A stretch of 62,924 nucleotides of DNA from Lacticaseibacillus parakribbianus (GTDB lineage Bacteria; Bacillota; Bacilli; Lactobacillales; Lactobacillaceae): NCBI RefSeq assembly GCF_025490915.1, contig NZ_JANQBA010000017.1:1-62924 (forward strand), read 5' to 3'. Numbering within the stretch: position 1 is the stretch's first letter; each line of letters opens with the position of its first letter. The notes under the pieces are model-generated. The model was not told the DNA's origin, made no database searches, and was given only the letters and a program-made list of their open reading frames with translations. Shown here piece by piece: positions 23,512 through 34,019 of the stretch. The position numbers and the translations under genes are program-made.

Positions 23512-24471
23512 ATGACAGAATTCAAACACGAAACCGTCCTGCTCCAGGAGGCGACCGATGCCTTGGCCATCAAGCCGGCCGGCACCTACGTCGATTGCAC
23601 CCTCGGCCGCGGCGGTCACACCAAGCGCATTTTGAGTCAGCTGACCACGGGTCAGCTTTACGCCTTCGACCAAGACGCCGCCGCCATCACGGCGGTCCAG
23701 GCCACCCTGGGCGACCGGGCCAATCTACACCTCATACATAAGAACTTTCGTCAGCTTGAGACGGCTTTGGGGGCCAGTGGCCTGACGACCGTCGATGGCA
23801 TTTTGTACGACCTCGGCGTGTCGTCGCCGCAGTTCGACGACTCCAAGCGGGGCTTCAGCTACCGCTTCGATGCCCCGCTTGACATGCGCATGGACCAAAG
23901 CCAGGCCTTGTCTGCCCGGGTGGTGATCAACGAGTGGTCCTTTCAGGAGCTCGTGCGAATCTTCAGCCGCTACGGTGAGGAGAAGTTCGCCAAGCCGATT
24001 GCCCGGCAGATCGAACGGGCGCGGGCGGAAAAGCCGATCGAGACCACCTTCGAGCTGGTTGAGCTGATCAAGGCCGGCATCCCGGCCGCGGCGCGTCGCA
24101 CCGGCGGTCACCCCGCTAAGCGGGTGTTTCAGGCGGTTCGCATCGCGGTCAACGATGAGCTGTCGGCGCTTGAGGACTCGCTGACCCAGGCCTTGCGCCT
24201 GCTGGCTCCGGGCGGTCGCATCAGCGTGATCACGTTCCAGTCGCTTGAAGACCGGCTGGTCAAGACCATGTTTCGCGAGGCCACCACGCTGCCGGACCTG
24301 CCGCGCGACCTGCCGGTGGTGCCGGCGGGGCTCGCCCCGGACTTTCGTTTGCCCAACCGCAAGCCGATTCTGCCCGGTGCCGCGGAGCTTGCGGCGAACC
24401 ACCGGGCCCACAGCGCCAAGCTGCGCGTGATTGAAAAAGTGATGAAGGAAGGCGACGTTGATGCAGGATAA
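23512..24471 (+). CDS. rsmH: 16S rRNA (cytosine-1402-N4)-methyltransferase
   Basis: The 319-aa protein has the SAM-binding region [15 protein letters not shown], then [20 protein letters not shown], then [11 protein letters not shown], and the C-terminal [20 protein letters not shown]. It methylates C1402 in the ribosomal P site. It begins one base after mraZ and overlaps ftsL, the standard dcw arrangement. Confidence 0.96.
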   Translation: MTEFKHETVLLQEATDALAIKPAGTYVDCTLGRGGHTKRILSQLTTGQLYAFDQDAAAITAVQATLGDRANLHLIHKNFRQLETALGASGLTTVDGILYDLGVSSPQFDDSKRGFSYRFDAPLDMRMDQSQALSARVVINEWSFQELVRIFSRYGEEKFAKPIARQIERARAEKPIETTFELVELIKAGIPAAARRTGGHPAKRVFQAVRIAVNDELSALEDSLTQALRLLAPGGRISVITFQSLEDRLVKTMFREATTLPDLPRDLPVVPAGLAPDFRLPNRKPILPGAAELAANHRAHSAKLRVIEKVMKEGDVDAG

Positions 24472-24859
24472 CACCGCAAGACAGCTCGATTACGCGCAAC
24501 CCGCGTTCCGGCCGGCCCCCAAGCCGGCCGCGGTGCCAACCCCGGCGCCTGCGCCAAAGCCGCAGGCGAAGCCACGCCGTCACCTGGCCCTCAGCCCGCT
24601 TGAACGCCTGTTGACCTGCGTCTGCGGGGTGGCCGTGGTGATTTTCGCCATGGGCTACTTGGCCACTCAGATGCAGCTGGCGGGGCTGAACCGGAGCTTT
24701 CAAACCGTGCAGCGCGAAACCACCGTCCAGCAGCAAGGTGTCGCCGACGCCAAGCAGACGGTGGGGGAGCTGTCCAACTCCAGCCGCCTCGAGAACTTTG
24801 CCAAGGCCCACGGCTTCACCGTGATCGAGGGCAACATCAAGCGTGTGACGAATAAATGA
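24461..24859 (+). CDS. ftsL: Cell division protein FtsL
   Basis: The 132-aa bitopic protein has a Pro/Ala-rich cytoplasmic N-terminus (about 40 residues), a membrane helix ([19 protein letters not shown]) and an extracellular coiled-coil ([20 protein letters not shown] onward). It complexes with DivIB and DivIC at the septum. Start 24461 lies inside the rsmH end, and its stop overlaps the pbp gene. Confidence 0.9.
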   Translation: MQDNTARQLDYAQPAFRPAPKPAAVPTPAPAPKPQAKPRRHLALSPLERLLTCVCGVAVVIFAMGYLATQMQLAGLNRSFQTVQRETTVQQQGVADAKQTVGELSNSSRLENFAKAHGFTVIEGNIKRVTNK

Positions 24860-27033
24860 AAAACATGACTCCCAAACGACAAACGAATGCGAGACATCCT
24901 GAACGCAACCGCAAGCTTTTCGGCATTCTGCTGATTGCGGTGACGGCTTTGGTGGGGCTTGGGTTCGTTTGTCGTTTTGCGTATGTGGCGCTGGGCGGCA
25001 CGGTCGATTCCAAGGACCTCAAGGCCTACCGCGTCCAGCAGTACCACCGCGATTCGGTGCTGACCGCCAAGCGCGGCACCATCTACGACCGCCACGGCAG
25101 CGTGATTGCCGAAGACGCCAACACCTACACCCTTTACGCCGTGGTCAGCACCAAAACCACCGATGGCAAGCCCAATGTGGACGGCAAAAAGAAGCTGTAC
25201 GTCACCGACAAGCCGCACACCGCGGCGGTTTTGGCCAAGTACCTGCCGCTGACGGTCAAGCAGCTGTTGACCTACTTGAACCCCAAGGGCAATCCCTACC
25301 AGGTCGAGTTCGGCAAGGCGGGGTCCGGGCTGTCGCTGGCCATCAAAAAGCAAATCGAGGCGCAGCACCTATCTGGCATCGGTTTCACCGACAGCCCGTC
25401 GCGCCTGTACCCCAACGGGGATTTTGCCAGCTACACCATCGGGTTGGCGACGCCGCAGTCCAACACCGCCAACCCGCTGCTCGGGGTGATGGGGCTTGAA
25501 AAGCAGTTCGACAAGCTCCTGACGGGCACCAACGGCTACACCAGCTCCCAGTACGACGTCTACGGCTTCAAGCTGCCGCAGGCCAAGACCAAGATCCAAC
25601 GCGCCGTGAACGGCGGCTCCGTCACCACGACACTTGATGCCAGCTTGCAGTCGTACCTGGAGACCCTAATGACCAAGGTGGCCACCGCTTACCGGCCCAA
25701 GGTGCTCAACGCGGTCCTGATGAACGCCAAAACCGGCGAAATCCTGGCCGCAAGCTCGCGGCCGACCTTCGACCCAAGCACCAGAGAGGGCCTGACGACC
25801 TGGCGCAACGCCTTGGTCGAAGACGTCTACGAGCCGGGGTCGGTGATGAAAATCGTCACGCTGGCCAGCGCCATCGACGCCGGCACCTACCAACCCAACG
25901 AGTACTACAAGTCCGGGCGCATCAAGGTGGCTGGTGGCACCGTCGCCGACTGGAACGACGGGGTCGGCTGGGGGTCCATTCCCCTGAGCGAGGCCTTCAC
26001 GCGGTCGAGCAACACTGGGATGGTGCGCATCGAACAGGAGCTGGGCGAGGCCAACGAGGCCAAGTACCTCAAGGCCTTCCACTTCGCCGAGGCAACCGGG
26101 GTGGCGCTGCCCAACGAAAACGCCGGCACCTACTCCCTCAAAAACCCACTGCAGCGGCTGAACATCTCCTTTGGTCAGGGGATTTCGGTCAACGTGATGC
26201 AGATGCTTCAGGCCACCACCGCCATCGCCAACGGCGGCACCATGATTCAGCCGCGACTGATTAAGCAGACGGTCTCCAAGACCGGCAAGGTGACCAACTA
26301 CAAGCGCCGCGTCGTCGGTCAGCCGATCAAGGCGACCACGGCGGCGGCGGTGCTGGATGCGATGAAGAAGGTGGTCTCCGACAAGAACGGGACCGGGGTG
26401 CCATACGCCATCAAGGGCGTGGATCTGGCGATGAAAACCGGGACGGCGCAGATTCCCCGGGCCGATGGCAAGGGCTACGTCACGGCCGGCGACAACGCGC
26501 TGCACAGCGTGATGGCGATTGCCCCGGCGAGCTCGCCCAAGTACATCGTGTACGTCACCTTACAGCAGTCGCAAAAAAACGTGGAAACGCCGATTGCCAC
26601 CAAGATCAACCAGATTTTCCAGCCGCTGTTGAAGCGGGCCCTGGCGCTTGATGCCAGCACCGCCGCCAGCGGAGCGGCCAGCAGGGCCACCGTGCCGGCG
26701 GTCACCAACCAGCGCGTCGCCACCGCCCAAACCACGGTGACCAAGGCCAAGCTCGCCGCTGCGGTGGTCGGCACCGGCAACCGCGTGGTCGCGCAGCTGC
26801 CGCAGGCCAAGACCGCGGCGTTGACCGGGGCCCGGGTGCTGCTTTTGACCAACGGCGCGATGACCATGCCGGACGTGTCTGGCTGGTCCAAGAGCGATGT
26901 GTTAAAATTAGCGCAATTGACTGGTAAAAAATTCAAACTGAGCGGCACGGGTTACGCAACCCATCAAAGCCTGGCCAGCGGGGCGCTGCTGGGCGATGAG
27001 GCCGTGACCGTCACTTTCGCCAAAACTAAGTAA
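24856..27033 (+). CDS. pbpX: Division transpeptidase, penicillin-binding protein 2x/2B type
   Basis: The 725-aa class B PBP has an N-terminal membrane anchor (LFGILLIAVTALVGLGFVCR), a pedestal domain beginning RGTIYDRHGSVIAED, and a transpeptidase domain with SxxK in EPGSVMKIV, SxN in TRSSNTGM and KTGT in AMKTGTAQIP. One C-terminal PASTA repeat starts TMPDVSGWSKSDVLKLAQL, whereas many homologues have two. It crosslinks septal peptidoglycan with FtsW. It overlaps ftsL by four bases. Confidence 0.93.
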   Translation: MKNMTPKRQTNARHPERNRKLFGILLIAVTALVGLGFVCRFAYVALGGTVDSKDLKAYRVQQYHRDSVLTAKRGTIYDRHGSVIAEDANTYTLYAVVSTKTTDGKPNVDGKKKLYVTDKPHTAAVLAKYLPLTVKQLLTYLNPKGNPYQVEFGKAGSGLSLAIKKQIEAQHLSGIGFTDSPSRLYPNGDFASYTIGLATPQSNTANPLLGVMGLEKQFDKLLTGTNGYTSSQYDVYGFKLPQAKTKIQRAVNGGSVTTTLDASLQSYLETLMTKVATAYRPKVLNAVLMNAKTGEILAASSRPTFDPSTREGLTTWRNALVEDVYEPGSVMKIVTLASAIDAGTYQPNEYYKSGRIKVAGGTVADWNDGVGWGSIPLSEAFTRSSNTGMVRIEQELGEANEAKYLKAFHFAEATGVALPNENAGTYSLKNPLQRLNISFGQGISVNVMQMLQATTAIANGGTMIQPRLIKQTVSKTGKVTNYKRRVVGQPIKATTAAAVLDAMKKVVSDKNGTGVPYAIKGVDLAMKTGTAQIPRADGKGYVTAGDNALHSVMAIAPASSPKYIVYVTLQQSQKNVETPIATKINQIFQPLLKRALALDASTAASGAASRATVPAVTNQRVATAQTTVTKAKLAAAVVGTGNRVVAQLPQAKTAALTGARVLLLTNGAMTMPDVSGWSKSDVLKLAQLTGKKFKLSGTGYATHQSLASGALLGDEAVTVTFAKTK

Positions 27034-27045
27034 TGGGGTAGGATA

Positions 27046-28011
27046 ATGCAATTCACAGAGATGTTGATCCCGATGGTGGCCGCCTTTGCCATCACGGTGA
27101 TCTTGTTGCCGCTGTTCATCGGCTACCAGCGGATGCGCAAGGAAGGCCAGACGATTCGCGAGATTGGCCCCAAGTGGCACGCCAAAAAGAACGGCACCCC
27201 GACCATGGGCGGCCTGATCTTGGTGATCGCCATCGTCGCCAGCGCGTTGTTTGCCGGCTGGTGGCAGGGGCAGCTGACCCTGAGCCTGCTCATCGGCCTG
27301 TTCATTCTGGTGCTTTACGGCGCCTTGGGCTTCTTCGATGATTTCATCAAGGTGGCCATGAAGCGCAACCTCGGGCTCAAGGCCTGGCAGAAGCTCCTGG
27401 GCCAGATTGTCGGCGCCGCGGTGTTTTTGCTCGCGTACTTTCACGAGGGCTTTCCCCACACGCTGGCGCTGCCGTTCGTCGGCAGCCTCAACGTCGCCTG
27501 GGTCTACGTCGTCTTCGCGGTGGTGTGGCTGGTCGGCTTCTCCAACGCCGTCAACCTCAGCGACGGCATCGACGGCCTGTGTGCCGGGCTGAACGTGGTG
27601 GCCTTTGGGACCTACGCGATCATCGCCGTCCAGGAAGCCCGCACCGACGTCTTGATTCTCTGCCTGGTCACCATCGGCGCGATGATCGGGTTTCTGCTGT
27701 ACAACCACAAGCCGGCCCAGATTTTCATGGGCGACGTCGGCAGCCTGGCCTTGGGCGGGATGCTGGCGGTGGTCGCCTTACTGCTGAACCGGCCGTGGTC
27801 GCTGCTTTTGATTGGAATCGTGTTCGTCTGCGAAACCGCCAGCGTGATGATCCAGGTGTTCGTTCACCACTTCTTCCACCGGCGCGTCTTCAAGATGACG
27901 CCGATTCACCACAGCTTTGAGATGTCCGGCTGGTCCGAGTGGCGCATCGACATCGTCTTTTGGCTGACCGGCGCGGTTGCCGGCGGCCTGTACCTGCTCC
28001 TATTCATGTAG
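27046..28011 (+). CDS. mraY: Phospho-N-acetylmuramoyl-pentapeptide-transferase
   Basis: The 321-aa protein has ten membrane helices. Motifs are GTPTMGG, the paired acidic residues in YGALGFFDDFIK, NAVNLSDGIDGL, and MGDVGSLALGG. It makes lipid I from UDP-MurNAc-pentapeptide at the inner membrane face. It starts 12 bp after pbpX. Confidence 0.96.
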   Translation: MQFTEMLIPMVAAFAITVILLPLFIGYQRMRKEGQTIREIGPKWHAKKNGTPTMGGLILVIAIVASALFAGWWQGQLTLSLLIGLFILVLYGALGFFDDFIKVAMKRNLGLKAWQKLLGQIVGAAVFLLAYFHEGFPHTLALPFVGSLNVAWVYVVFAVVWLVGFSNAVNLSDGIDGLCAGLNVVAFGTYAIIAVQEARTDVLILCLVTIGAMIGFLLYNHKPAQIFMGDVGSLALGGMLAVVALLLNRPWSLLLIGIVFVCETASVMIQVFVHHFFHRRVFKMTPIHHSFEMSGWSEWRIDIVFWLTGAVAGGLYLLLFM

Positions 28012-28030
28012 AAAGAAGATCAGTTTAATC

Positions 28031-29401
28031 ATGAAACAGATCACCTCGTATCAAAACAAGAAGGTCCTGGTTTTGGGCCTGGCCAAAAGCGGTGTGAACG
28101 CCGCCAAGCTCCTGCACCGCCTCGGTGCCTTGGTTACTGTCAACGACAAGAAGGACTTCGACGACAACAAGGACGCCCAGGCGCTGTTGGCCGAAGGCAT
28201 TCGCGTGATCACCGGGAGCCACCCGGTGGCGCTTTTGGACGAGGACTTCGCCCTGATGGTCAAGAATCCGGGGATTCCTTACTCCAACCCGATGGTCCAA
28301 CGTGCCCAGGCACTGAACATCCCGATCATCACCGAGCCGGAGCTGGCCTTTCAGGTCTCCGATGCCAACTGGATCGGCATCACCGGCAGTAACGGCAAGA
28401 CCACGACGACGACTTTAATCGGCCTGATGCTCAACGAAGACCGCGCTAAGGGTCACGCTTACGACGCCGGCAACATCGGCATTCCGGTGTCCGGCGTCGC
28501 GCAAAAGGCCGGCCCCGACGACACCATCGTCGCTGAGCTGTCGAGCTTTCAGCTGGTCGGCACCCGGACGCTGCACCCGCACATCGCGGTGTTGACCAAC
28601 ATCTACGAGGCTCACCTGGATTACCACGGCGACCGCGCCCATTACGTCGCGGCCAAGATGCACATCACCCAAAACCAGACGCCTGACGACTACTTCATCA
28701 TGAACTGGGACCTGCCTGAGATGCACGAGCTGGCCAAAAAGAGTGCGGCCACCATCGTGCCATTCTCCCGCCTTGGCGCTGACGGCGCCCGGGCGACGCT
28801 TGAGGATGGGCAGTTGTGCTTTGACGGCCACGCCATCATGGCGGCCGACCTGATGCAGATTCCCGGCGAGCACAACATCGAAAACGCACTGGCCGCCATC
28901 GCTGCGGCCAAGCTGTCCGGTGTTTCGGATGACGCCATCCGGGCGGTTTTGACCCGCTTCACCGGCGTTCGCCACCGCATCCAGTACGTGGCCACCGTTG
29001 ACGGCCGCAAGGTTTACAACGACTCCAAGGCCACCAACGTCGAGGCGGCCACGGTGGCAATCGAGGCCTTCAAGCAGCCCGAGGTGCTGTTGGCGGGGGG
29101 GCTTGACCGCAAGCTGTCCTTGGCCGGGCTGATTCCGCTGGTCAAGGCCCACGTTCGCAAGATGATTGTCTTTGGCGAAACCACCCAGCAGCTGATCGAC
29201 GTCGCCAAGGCGGCCGGCGTTCCGGTCGAGGCGACCCAAGACGTGCAGACCGCGGTGCCGCTGGCCTTTGCTGCCAGCGAGCCCGGTGATGTGATTTTGC
29301 TCTCGCCGGCCGCGGCCAGCTGGGATCAGTACCCGAACTTCGAGACCCGCGGCGATCTGTTCATCGCGGCGGTCGAGCAATACGCAGAAAAGGAGAAATG
29401 A
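28031..29401 (+). CDS. murD: UDP-N-acetylmuramoylalanine-D-glutamate ligase
   Basis: The 456-aa Mur ligase has an N-terminal Rossmann motif (VLVLGLAKSGVNAA), the ATP loop GITGSNGKTTTTTLIG, FQLVGTRTLHPHIAVLTNI, and YNDSKATNVEA in the C-terminal domain. It adds D-Glu to UDP-MurNAc-Ala in the cytoplasm. Start 28031 gives the family N-terminus; the open frame before it overlaps mraY without a ribosome site. Confidence 0.95.
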   Translation: MKQITSYQNKKVLVLGLAKSGVNAAKLLHRLGALVTVNDKKDFDDNKDAQALLAEGIRVITGSHPVALLDEDFALMVKNPGIPYSNPMVQRAQALNIPIITEPELAFQVSDANWIGITGSNGKTTTTTLIGLMLNEDRAKGHAYDAGNIGIPVSGVAQKAGPDDTIVAELSSFQLVGTRTLHPHIAVLTNIYEAHLDYHGDRAHYVAAKMHITQNQTPDDYFIMNWDLPEMHELAKKSAATIVPFSRLGADGARATLEDGQLCFDGHAIMAADLMQIPGEHNIENALAAIAAAKLSGVSDDAIRAVLTRFTGVRHRIQYVATVDGRKVYNDSKATNVEAATVAIEAFKQPEVLLAGGLDRKLSLAGLIPLVKAHVRKMIVFGETTQQLIDVAKAAGVPVEATQDVQTAVPLAFAASEPGDVILLSPAAASWDQYPNFETRGDLFIAAVEQYAEKEK

Positions 29402-29402
29402 G

Positions 29403-30485
29403 ATGCGCCTGATGATTTCCGGTGGCGGCACCGGCGGCCATATCTATCCGGCACTGGCCTTGATCGAGCGGCTGAAGGCCACCGGCCAGCTTGACGCGGT
29501 GTTGTACGTTGGGACGGCCAAAGGGCTGGAAAGCCGCATCGTGCCAAAGGCCGGCATTCCCTTCGAGACGCTGAGCCTGCAGGGGTTCAAGCGCCGCTTG
29601 ACGCTCGAGAACGTTCGCACCGTCAGCCTCTTTTTGGGCTCGCTCAAAAAGGCGCGGCGCCTGCTGCGCGACTTTAAGCCCGACGTCGTGGTCGGCACCG
29701 GCGGCTACGTCTCGGCCGGGGTGCTGTTTGCGGCGACGCAGCTGCACATTCCAACCGTGATCCACGAGCAAAACTCGGTGGCCGGCGTGACCAACAAGTT
29801 CCTGGCGCATTTTGTCACCAAGATTGCGATCACCTTTCCCGAGGTGGCCGCCAGCTTCCCGGCTAAGAAGGTCGTCGTGACCGGCAATCCCCGGGCCCAG
29901 CAGGTGGCCGGGCTGTTGCCCAACGACCGGCTGGCCGATTTCGGTCTCGACCCTAAGCGCCGGACACTTCTGATCTTCGGCGGCTCCCGCGGGGCGCCGA
30001 AAATCAACCAGGCGGCGCTTTCGGCGCTGCCAGCGTTCGGTCAGGCGGATTTTCAGACCCTGTTTGTGACCGGCAGCGTTCACTACGACCGCATCAAGGC
30101 CCAGCTGCCGCCGCTTTCCACCAACGTGGCGGTGGTGCCTTACGTCGACGACATGCCGAGCATCCTGCCGGACATCAGCCTGGTGATCGGTCGCTCCGGC
30201 GCCACCAGCCTGGCGGAGCTGACCGCCCTGGGGCTGCCCAGCGTCCTGATTCCAAGTCCCAACGTCACGCACAACCACCAGTTCGTCAACGCCCAGGCGC
30301 TGGCGGTCAAGGGGGCGGCGCTGGTGGTGACTGAGCCGGAGCTTGACGCGCAGTTCGCCGACACGATCATCGAGCTGATGCAAGACGATCCGCGGCTGTT
30401 GCAAATGGCCAAGGCGGCCAAGGCGCTTGGCACCCCGACGGCCGGCGACGCGCTGGTTGCAGTGCTGCAATCTGTCATGAAGTGA
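29403..30485 (+). CDS. murG: Lipid II synthase MurG
   Basis: The 360-aa GT-B glycosyltransferase has GGTGGHIYPALALI at the N-terminus, GTGGYVSAGVLFAA, HEQNSVAGVTNKFL, and GRSGATSLAELTALGLPSVL for UDP-GlcNAc binding. It turns lipid I into lipid II at the membrane. It lies one base after murD, with AAGGAG in the murD end. Confidence 0.96.
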   Translation: MRLMISGGGTGGHIYPALALIERLKATGQLDAVLYVGTAKGLESRIVPKAGIPFETLSLQGFKRRLTLENVRTVSLFLGSLKKARRLLRDFKPDVVVGTGGYVSAGVLFAATQLHIPTVIHEQNSVAGVTNKFLAHFVTKIAITFPEVAASFPAKKVVVTGNPRAQQVAGLLPNDRLADFGLDPKRRTLLIFGGSRGAPKINQAALSALPAFGQADFQTLFVTGSVHYDRIKAQLPPLSTNVAVVPYVDDMPSILPDISLVIGRSGATSLAELTALGLPSVLIPSPNVTHNHQFVNAQALAVKGAALVVTEPELDAQFADTIIELMQDDPRLLQMAKAAKALGTPTAGDALVAVLQSVMK

Positions 30486-30495
30486 GGTGTTCGGC

Positions 30496-31302
30496 GTGGG
30501 CAGACAAAAGCCAACTCAAGATCCGCTTACGCCGTGGGAGGCCTACCAGGCCAAGCAGGCGCGAAGCAACAAGCATCCGGCCAAGCTGAAGCTGCCGACC
30601 GTGCAGCGGCTGCGAGCCCGGCACCGCAATCGCAACCTGGCGCTGATTTTGACGCCGCTCCTGCTCCTCCTGGCGTTTTTGGGCTACATGGTGTCGCCGA
30701 TCGCCAAGGTCGCGACCGTGTCCGTGACCGGAACACGCAACGTGCCGATTCAAACCGTCATCGATGCCAGCCGGCTGGACGAAACCAAGCTGGTGCTGGG
30801 CCTCTTGGTCCACCGCCGGCAGGTGCTGAGCGGCATCAAGCAACGGGTGCCGGAGCTTCAGGCGGCCTCGGTGAGCGTGGCCGGGTTCAACCGCGTCACC
30901 TTCCACGTCTTGGAGTACGCGCCGGTGGGGTACGTCCTGCAAAAAGGGCGCTACCGCATGATTTTGGAGAACGGCGCGGAGATGTCGACTAGCACCACCA
31001 CGCCGCTGGATAATTACCCGGTGTTTAGCGCCTTTGGGAAAAAGGACGCGGCGGCGATGGCCATCGCGGTTCGCAAGTTCCCCGGCGCGGTGCGGCGAAC
31101 GGTCAGCGAGGTCAAGGCGACGCGCGGTGGGGGCAACCCCTACCAGATCACGATGACCATGACCGACGGCAACACCGTGGTGGCTGACTCGCGAACCGTT
31201 GCGAAGAAAATCAGTTATTACCCCGCGATAGTGGCGCAGGTGAAGCAAAAAGGCACCGTTGACTTGGAAGTCGGGGCGTTTTTCACCCCTTATTCAAAAT
31301 GA
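30496..31302 (+). CDS. divIB: Cell division protein DivIB/FtsQ
   Basis: The 268-aa bitopic protein has a basic cytoplasmic N-terminus, a membrane helix (LALILTPLLLLLAFLGYMV), and a POTRA domain (KVATVSVTGTRNVPIQTVID onward) with a beta domain. It bridges FtsL/DivIC and septal synthases. GTG 30496 has GTGAGGTG at good spacing, and GTG 30487 is the alternative. The C-terminal tail is short. Confidence 0.88.
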   Translation: MGRQKPTQDPLTPWEAYQAKQARSNKHPAKLKLPTVQRLRARHRNRNLALILTPLLLLLAFLGYMVSPIAKVATVSVTGTRNVPIQTVIDASRLDETKLVLGLLVHRRQVLSGIKQRVPELQAASVSVAGFNRVTFHVLEYAPVGYVLQKGRYRMILENGAEMSTSTTTPLDNYPVFSAFGKKDAAAMAIAVRKFPGAVRRTVSEVKATRGGGNPYQITMTMTDGNTVVADSRTVAKKISYYPAIVAQVKQKGTVDLEVGAFFTPYSK

Positions 31303-31433
31303 AATGCATAATATTCAAATTTTCATTGGGTTTGCTGAATTGACGGGGTACGAAGTCTAGGCCCCTGTGGTAAACTTGGACTAGTCATGTTTATCATAGA
31401 ATAATTACGATTGGCAAAGGAGGTTCGGTCGAC

Positions 31434-32753
31434 ATGGGAAATCGCGACTTATACGTTGGTCTTGATATCGGGACGACGTCGATCAAGGTCATTGTGGCCG
31501 AGTCTGTGCAAGGCGCATTGAACGTGATCGGGGTGGGGAGTCAGCGCTCGGAAGGGCTCTCCCGCGGCGTGATCGTCGACATCGACAAGGTGGCCGGCGC
31601 GATCAAAGGCGCCGTGGCCCAGGCGGAGGAGAAGGCATCGATCAAGATCTCTTCGGTGGTGGCTGGGGTGCCGGCCAACGCCTTGCAGATTGAGCCGGTG
31701 ACCGGCATGATTGCGGTTGGCGACCAGTCCAAGGAGATTCAGGACGCGGATGTGCGAGCCGTCGCGGCGGCCGCCTTGGTGCGGAACCTGCCGCCCGAAC
31801 GCGAAATTCTCTCGCTTTCGCCAACGGAATTCATCGTGGATGGCTTCGACGGCATCAAGGACCCGCGCAACATGGTGGGGGTTCGCTTGGAGATGCACGG
31901 GCTGCTGTTCACGGTGCCTAAGACTGTTTTACATAACACCAAAAAGGCCATCGAAAAGGCCGGCCTGACCATTCGCTGCATGGTCGTCGCCCCGCTGGCG
32001 GCGGCGCAGGTGGCCCTGAGCGACGGCGAGCAGGACTTCGGCACCGTTTTGATTGACTTGGGTGGTGGGCAAACCACCGCCGCGGTGATTCACGACCACA
32101 AGCTGAAGTTCACCGCCGTGGATCCCGAGGGGGGCGAGTACGTCACCAAGGACATCTCGCAGGTTTTGAACACCGACTTCAAGGACGCCGAGAAGCTCAA
32201 GCGCGACTACGGTACCGCCGATTCGCTGGCGGCCGCCGAGGGCAACCGCTTCCCGGTCACGGTGGTCGGCAAAACCGAGCCGGCGATGATCTCCGAGAAG
32301 TACCTTGCCGAGATCATCGAGGCGCGGCTGACCCAGATCTTTGACCGGCTACACAGCGCGTTGGCCCAGGCCAATGCGCTGGACCTGCCCGGCGGGGTCG
32401 TCATCACCGGTGGCACCACCGCCTTGCCCGGCATCATCGAGCTGGCCCAGGATGTGCTGGGGCAGGGTCGCGACCAGGCCCTGGCCGTCAAGCGCTTCAT
32501 GCCGGACGAGATGGGGCTGCGCCACCCGGCGTTCACCCAGGCGCTGGGGCTCATCACCGCGGCCGCCAAGATGACCGACATCGACATTCTGGTCGCCGCC
32601 GTGCTGCCGACCCCGATTGCGGGTCAGGTGGCCCAAGAGACAGTGACCAAGCTGGCCACCACCCCGGCCCCGACAACGGAGCCGGAGGCCACTACGCCCA
32701 AAGAGAAGAAGCCTTCTGCACTGCGTCGCTTCTTCGGCAATTTCTTCGAATAA
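31434..32753 (+). CDS. ftsA: Cell division protein FtsA
   Basis: The 439-aa actin-like ATPase has phosphate-1 motif VGLDIGTTSIKVIVAE, phosphate-2 VLIDLGGGQTTAAVIH and adenosine motif VVITGGTTALPG. A low-complexity linker leads to the C-terminal amphipathic membrane helix SALRRFFGNFF. It anchors FtsZ to the membrane. A 131-bp gap upstream suggests a separate promoter for ftsAZ; AAAGGAGG precedes ATG. Confidence 0.96.
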   Translation: MGNRDLYVGLDIGTTSIKVIVAESVQGALNVIGVGSQRSEGLSRGVIVDIDKVAGAIKGAVAQAEEKASIKISSVVAGVPANALQIEPVTGMIAVGDQSKEIQDADVRAVAAAALVRNLPPEREILSLSPTEFIVDGFDGIKDPRNMVGVRLEMHGLLFTVPKTVLHNTKKAIEKAGLTIRCMVVAPLAAAQVALSDGEQDFGTVLIDLGGGQTTAAVIHDHKLKFTAVDPEGGEYVTKDISQVLNTDFKDAEKLKRDYGTADSLAAAEGNRFPVTVVGKTEPAMISEKYLAEIIEARLTQIFDRLHSALAQANALDLPGGVVITGGTTALPGIIELAQDVLGQGRDQALAVKRFMPDEMGLRHPAFTQALGLITAAAKMTDIDILVAAVLPTPIAGQVAQETVTKLATTPAPTTEPEATTPKEKKPSALRRFFGNFFE

Positions 32754-32780
32754 TAAAAGATTTTCCTAGGAGGAACGACA

Positions 32781-33998
32781 ATGGAATTCTCACTTGATGC
32801 ACAAAACGACACCGGGGCAGTGATCAAGGTCATCGGGGTCGGTGGCGCCGGCGGCAACGCGGTCAACCGCATGATTGCAGAAGACGTCAAAGGCGTGGAG
32901 TTTATCGCGGCCAACACGGATGTTCAGGCGCTGGCCAACTCCAACGCCGAAACCAAGATTCAGATCGGTCCGAAGCTCACCCGCGGGCTCGGCGCCGGCG
33001 CCACGGCCGACATCGGCCAAAAGGCGGCCGAAGAGTCCGAAGAGGCGATTCAGCAGGCGCTTGAAGGCGCCGATATGATTTTTGTCACCTGCGGCATGGG
33101 CGGTGGCACCGGCACCGGGGCTGCCCCGGTGGTGGCCAAGATTGCCAAGGACCTCGGCGCGTTGACGGTCGGCGTTGTGACGCGGCCGTTCACCTTCGAG
33201 GGCCCGCGCCGCGCCAAGAACGCCAGCGAAGGCATTTCGCAGCTCAAGGACGTGGTCGACACGCTGGTGATCATCGCCAACAACCGGTTGCTTGAAATCG
33301 TCGACAAGAAGACCCCGATGCTTGAGGCTTTCCACGCCGCCGACAACGTGTTGCGCCAAGGCGTTCAGGGGATTTCCGACCTGATCACCAGCCCCGGCTA
33401 CGTCAACTTGGACTTCGCCGATGTCAAGACCGTCATGGCCAACCAGGGCAGCGCGTTGATGGGCATCGGCTCCGCCACCGGCGAGAACCGCACCATCGAG
33501 GCCACCAAGAAGGCGATTTCCAGCCCACTGCTCGAGGTGTCGATCGACGGCGCCAAGCAGGTGCTGTTGAACATCACCGGTGGTCCGGACCTGTCCTTGT
33601 TTGAGGCCCAAGACGCCAGCGAGATCGTGGCCCAGGCCGCGACCAACGACGTCAACATCATCTTCGGGACCTCGATTAACGAGGAGCTCGGCGATGAGGT
33701 CGTGGTGACCGTCATTGCCACCGGCATCGACGAGGCCGCCGTTGAGCAGAGTCGCGGCAGCCGCGGTGCTGCTAGCCGCCCGGCCGCTCCGGCCAGCAAG
33801 CCAGCGGCCAAGCCGGCCGACGATCCCTTCGGCAACTGGGACCTGCGCCGCGAACCGAGCCAGCGCCAGGCGCCGGCCGAACAGAATCTGGATAAGGCCG
33901 AGAAGAAGGATTTTGACATCTTCGAAAGCCAGCCGCAGGCAGACGACGGGGACAAAGGCGACGACCAGCCGCCATTCTTCCGGTTTCGCCGCCAGTAA
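32781..33998 (+). CDS. ftsZ: Cell division GTPase FtsZ
   Basis: The 405-aa tubulin homologue has [14 protein letters not shown], the signature [14 protein letters not shown]7 synergy residues near [11 protein letters not shown], a disordered linker (about 320-390) and the conserved basic tip [10 protein letters not shown] that contacts FtsA/SepF. It forms the Z ring. It lies 27 bp after ftsA with AGGAGG. Confidence 0.97.
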   Translation: MEFSLDAQNDTGAVIKVIGVGGAGGNAVNRMIAEDVKGVEFIAANTDVQALANSNAETKIQIGPKLTRGLGAGATADIGQKAAEESEEAIQQALEGADMIFVTCGMGGGTGTGAAPVVAKIAKDLGALTVGVVTRPFTFEGPRRAKNASEGISQLKDVVDTLVIIANNRLLEIVDKKTPMLEAFHAADNVLRQGVQGISDLITSPGYVNLDFADVKTVMANQGSALMGIGSATGENRTIEATKKAISSPLLEVSIDGAKQVLLNITGGPDLSLFEAQDASEIVAQAATNDVNIIFGTSINEELGDEVVVTVIATGIDEAAVEQSRGSRGAASRPAAPASKPAAKPADDPFGNWDLRREPSQRQAPAEQNLDKAEKKDFDIFESQPQADDGDKGDDQPPFFRFRRQ

Positions 33999-34019
33999 TC
34001 CCGAACGGAGGTGAAGGCG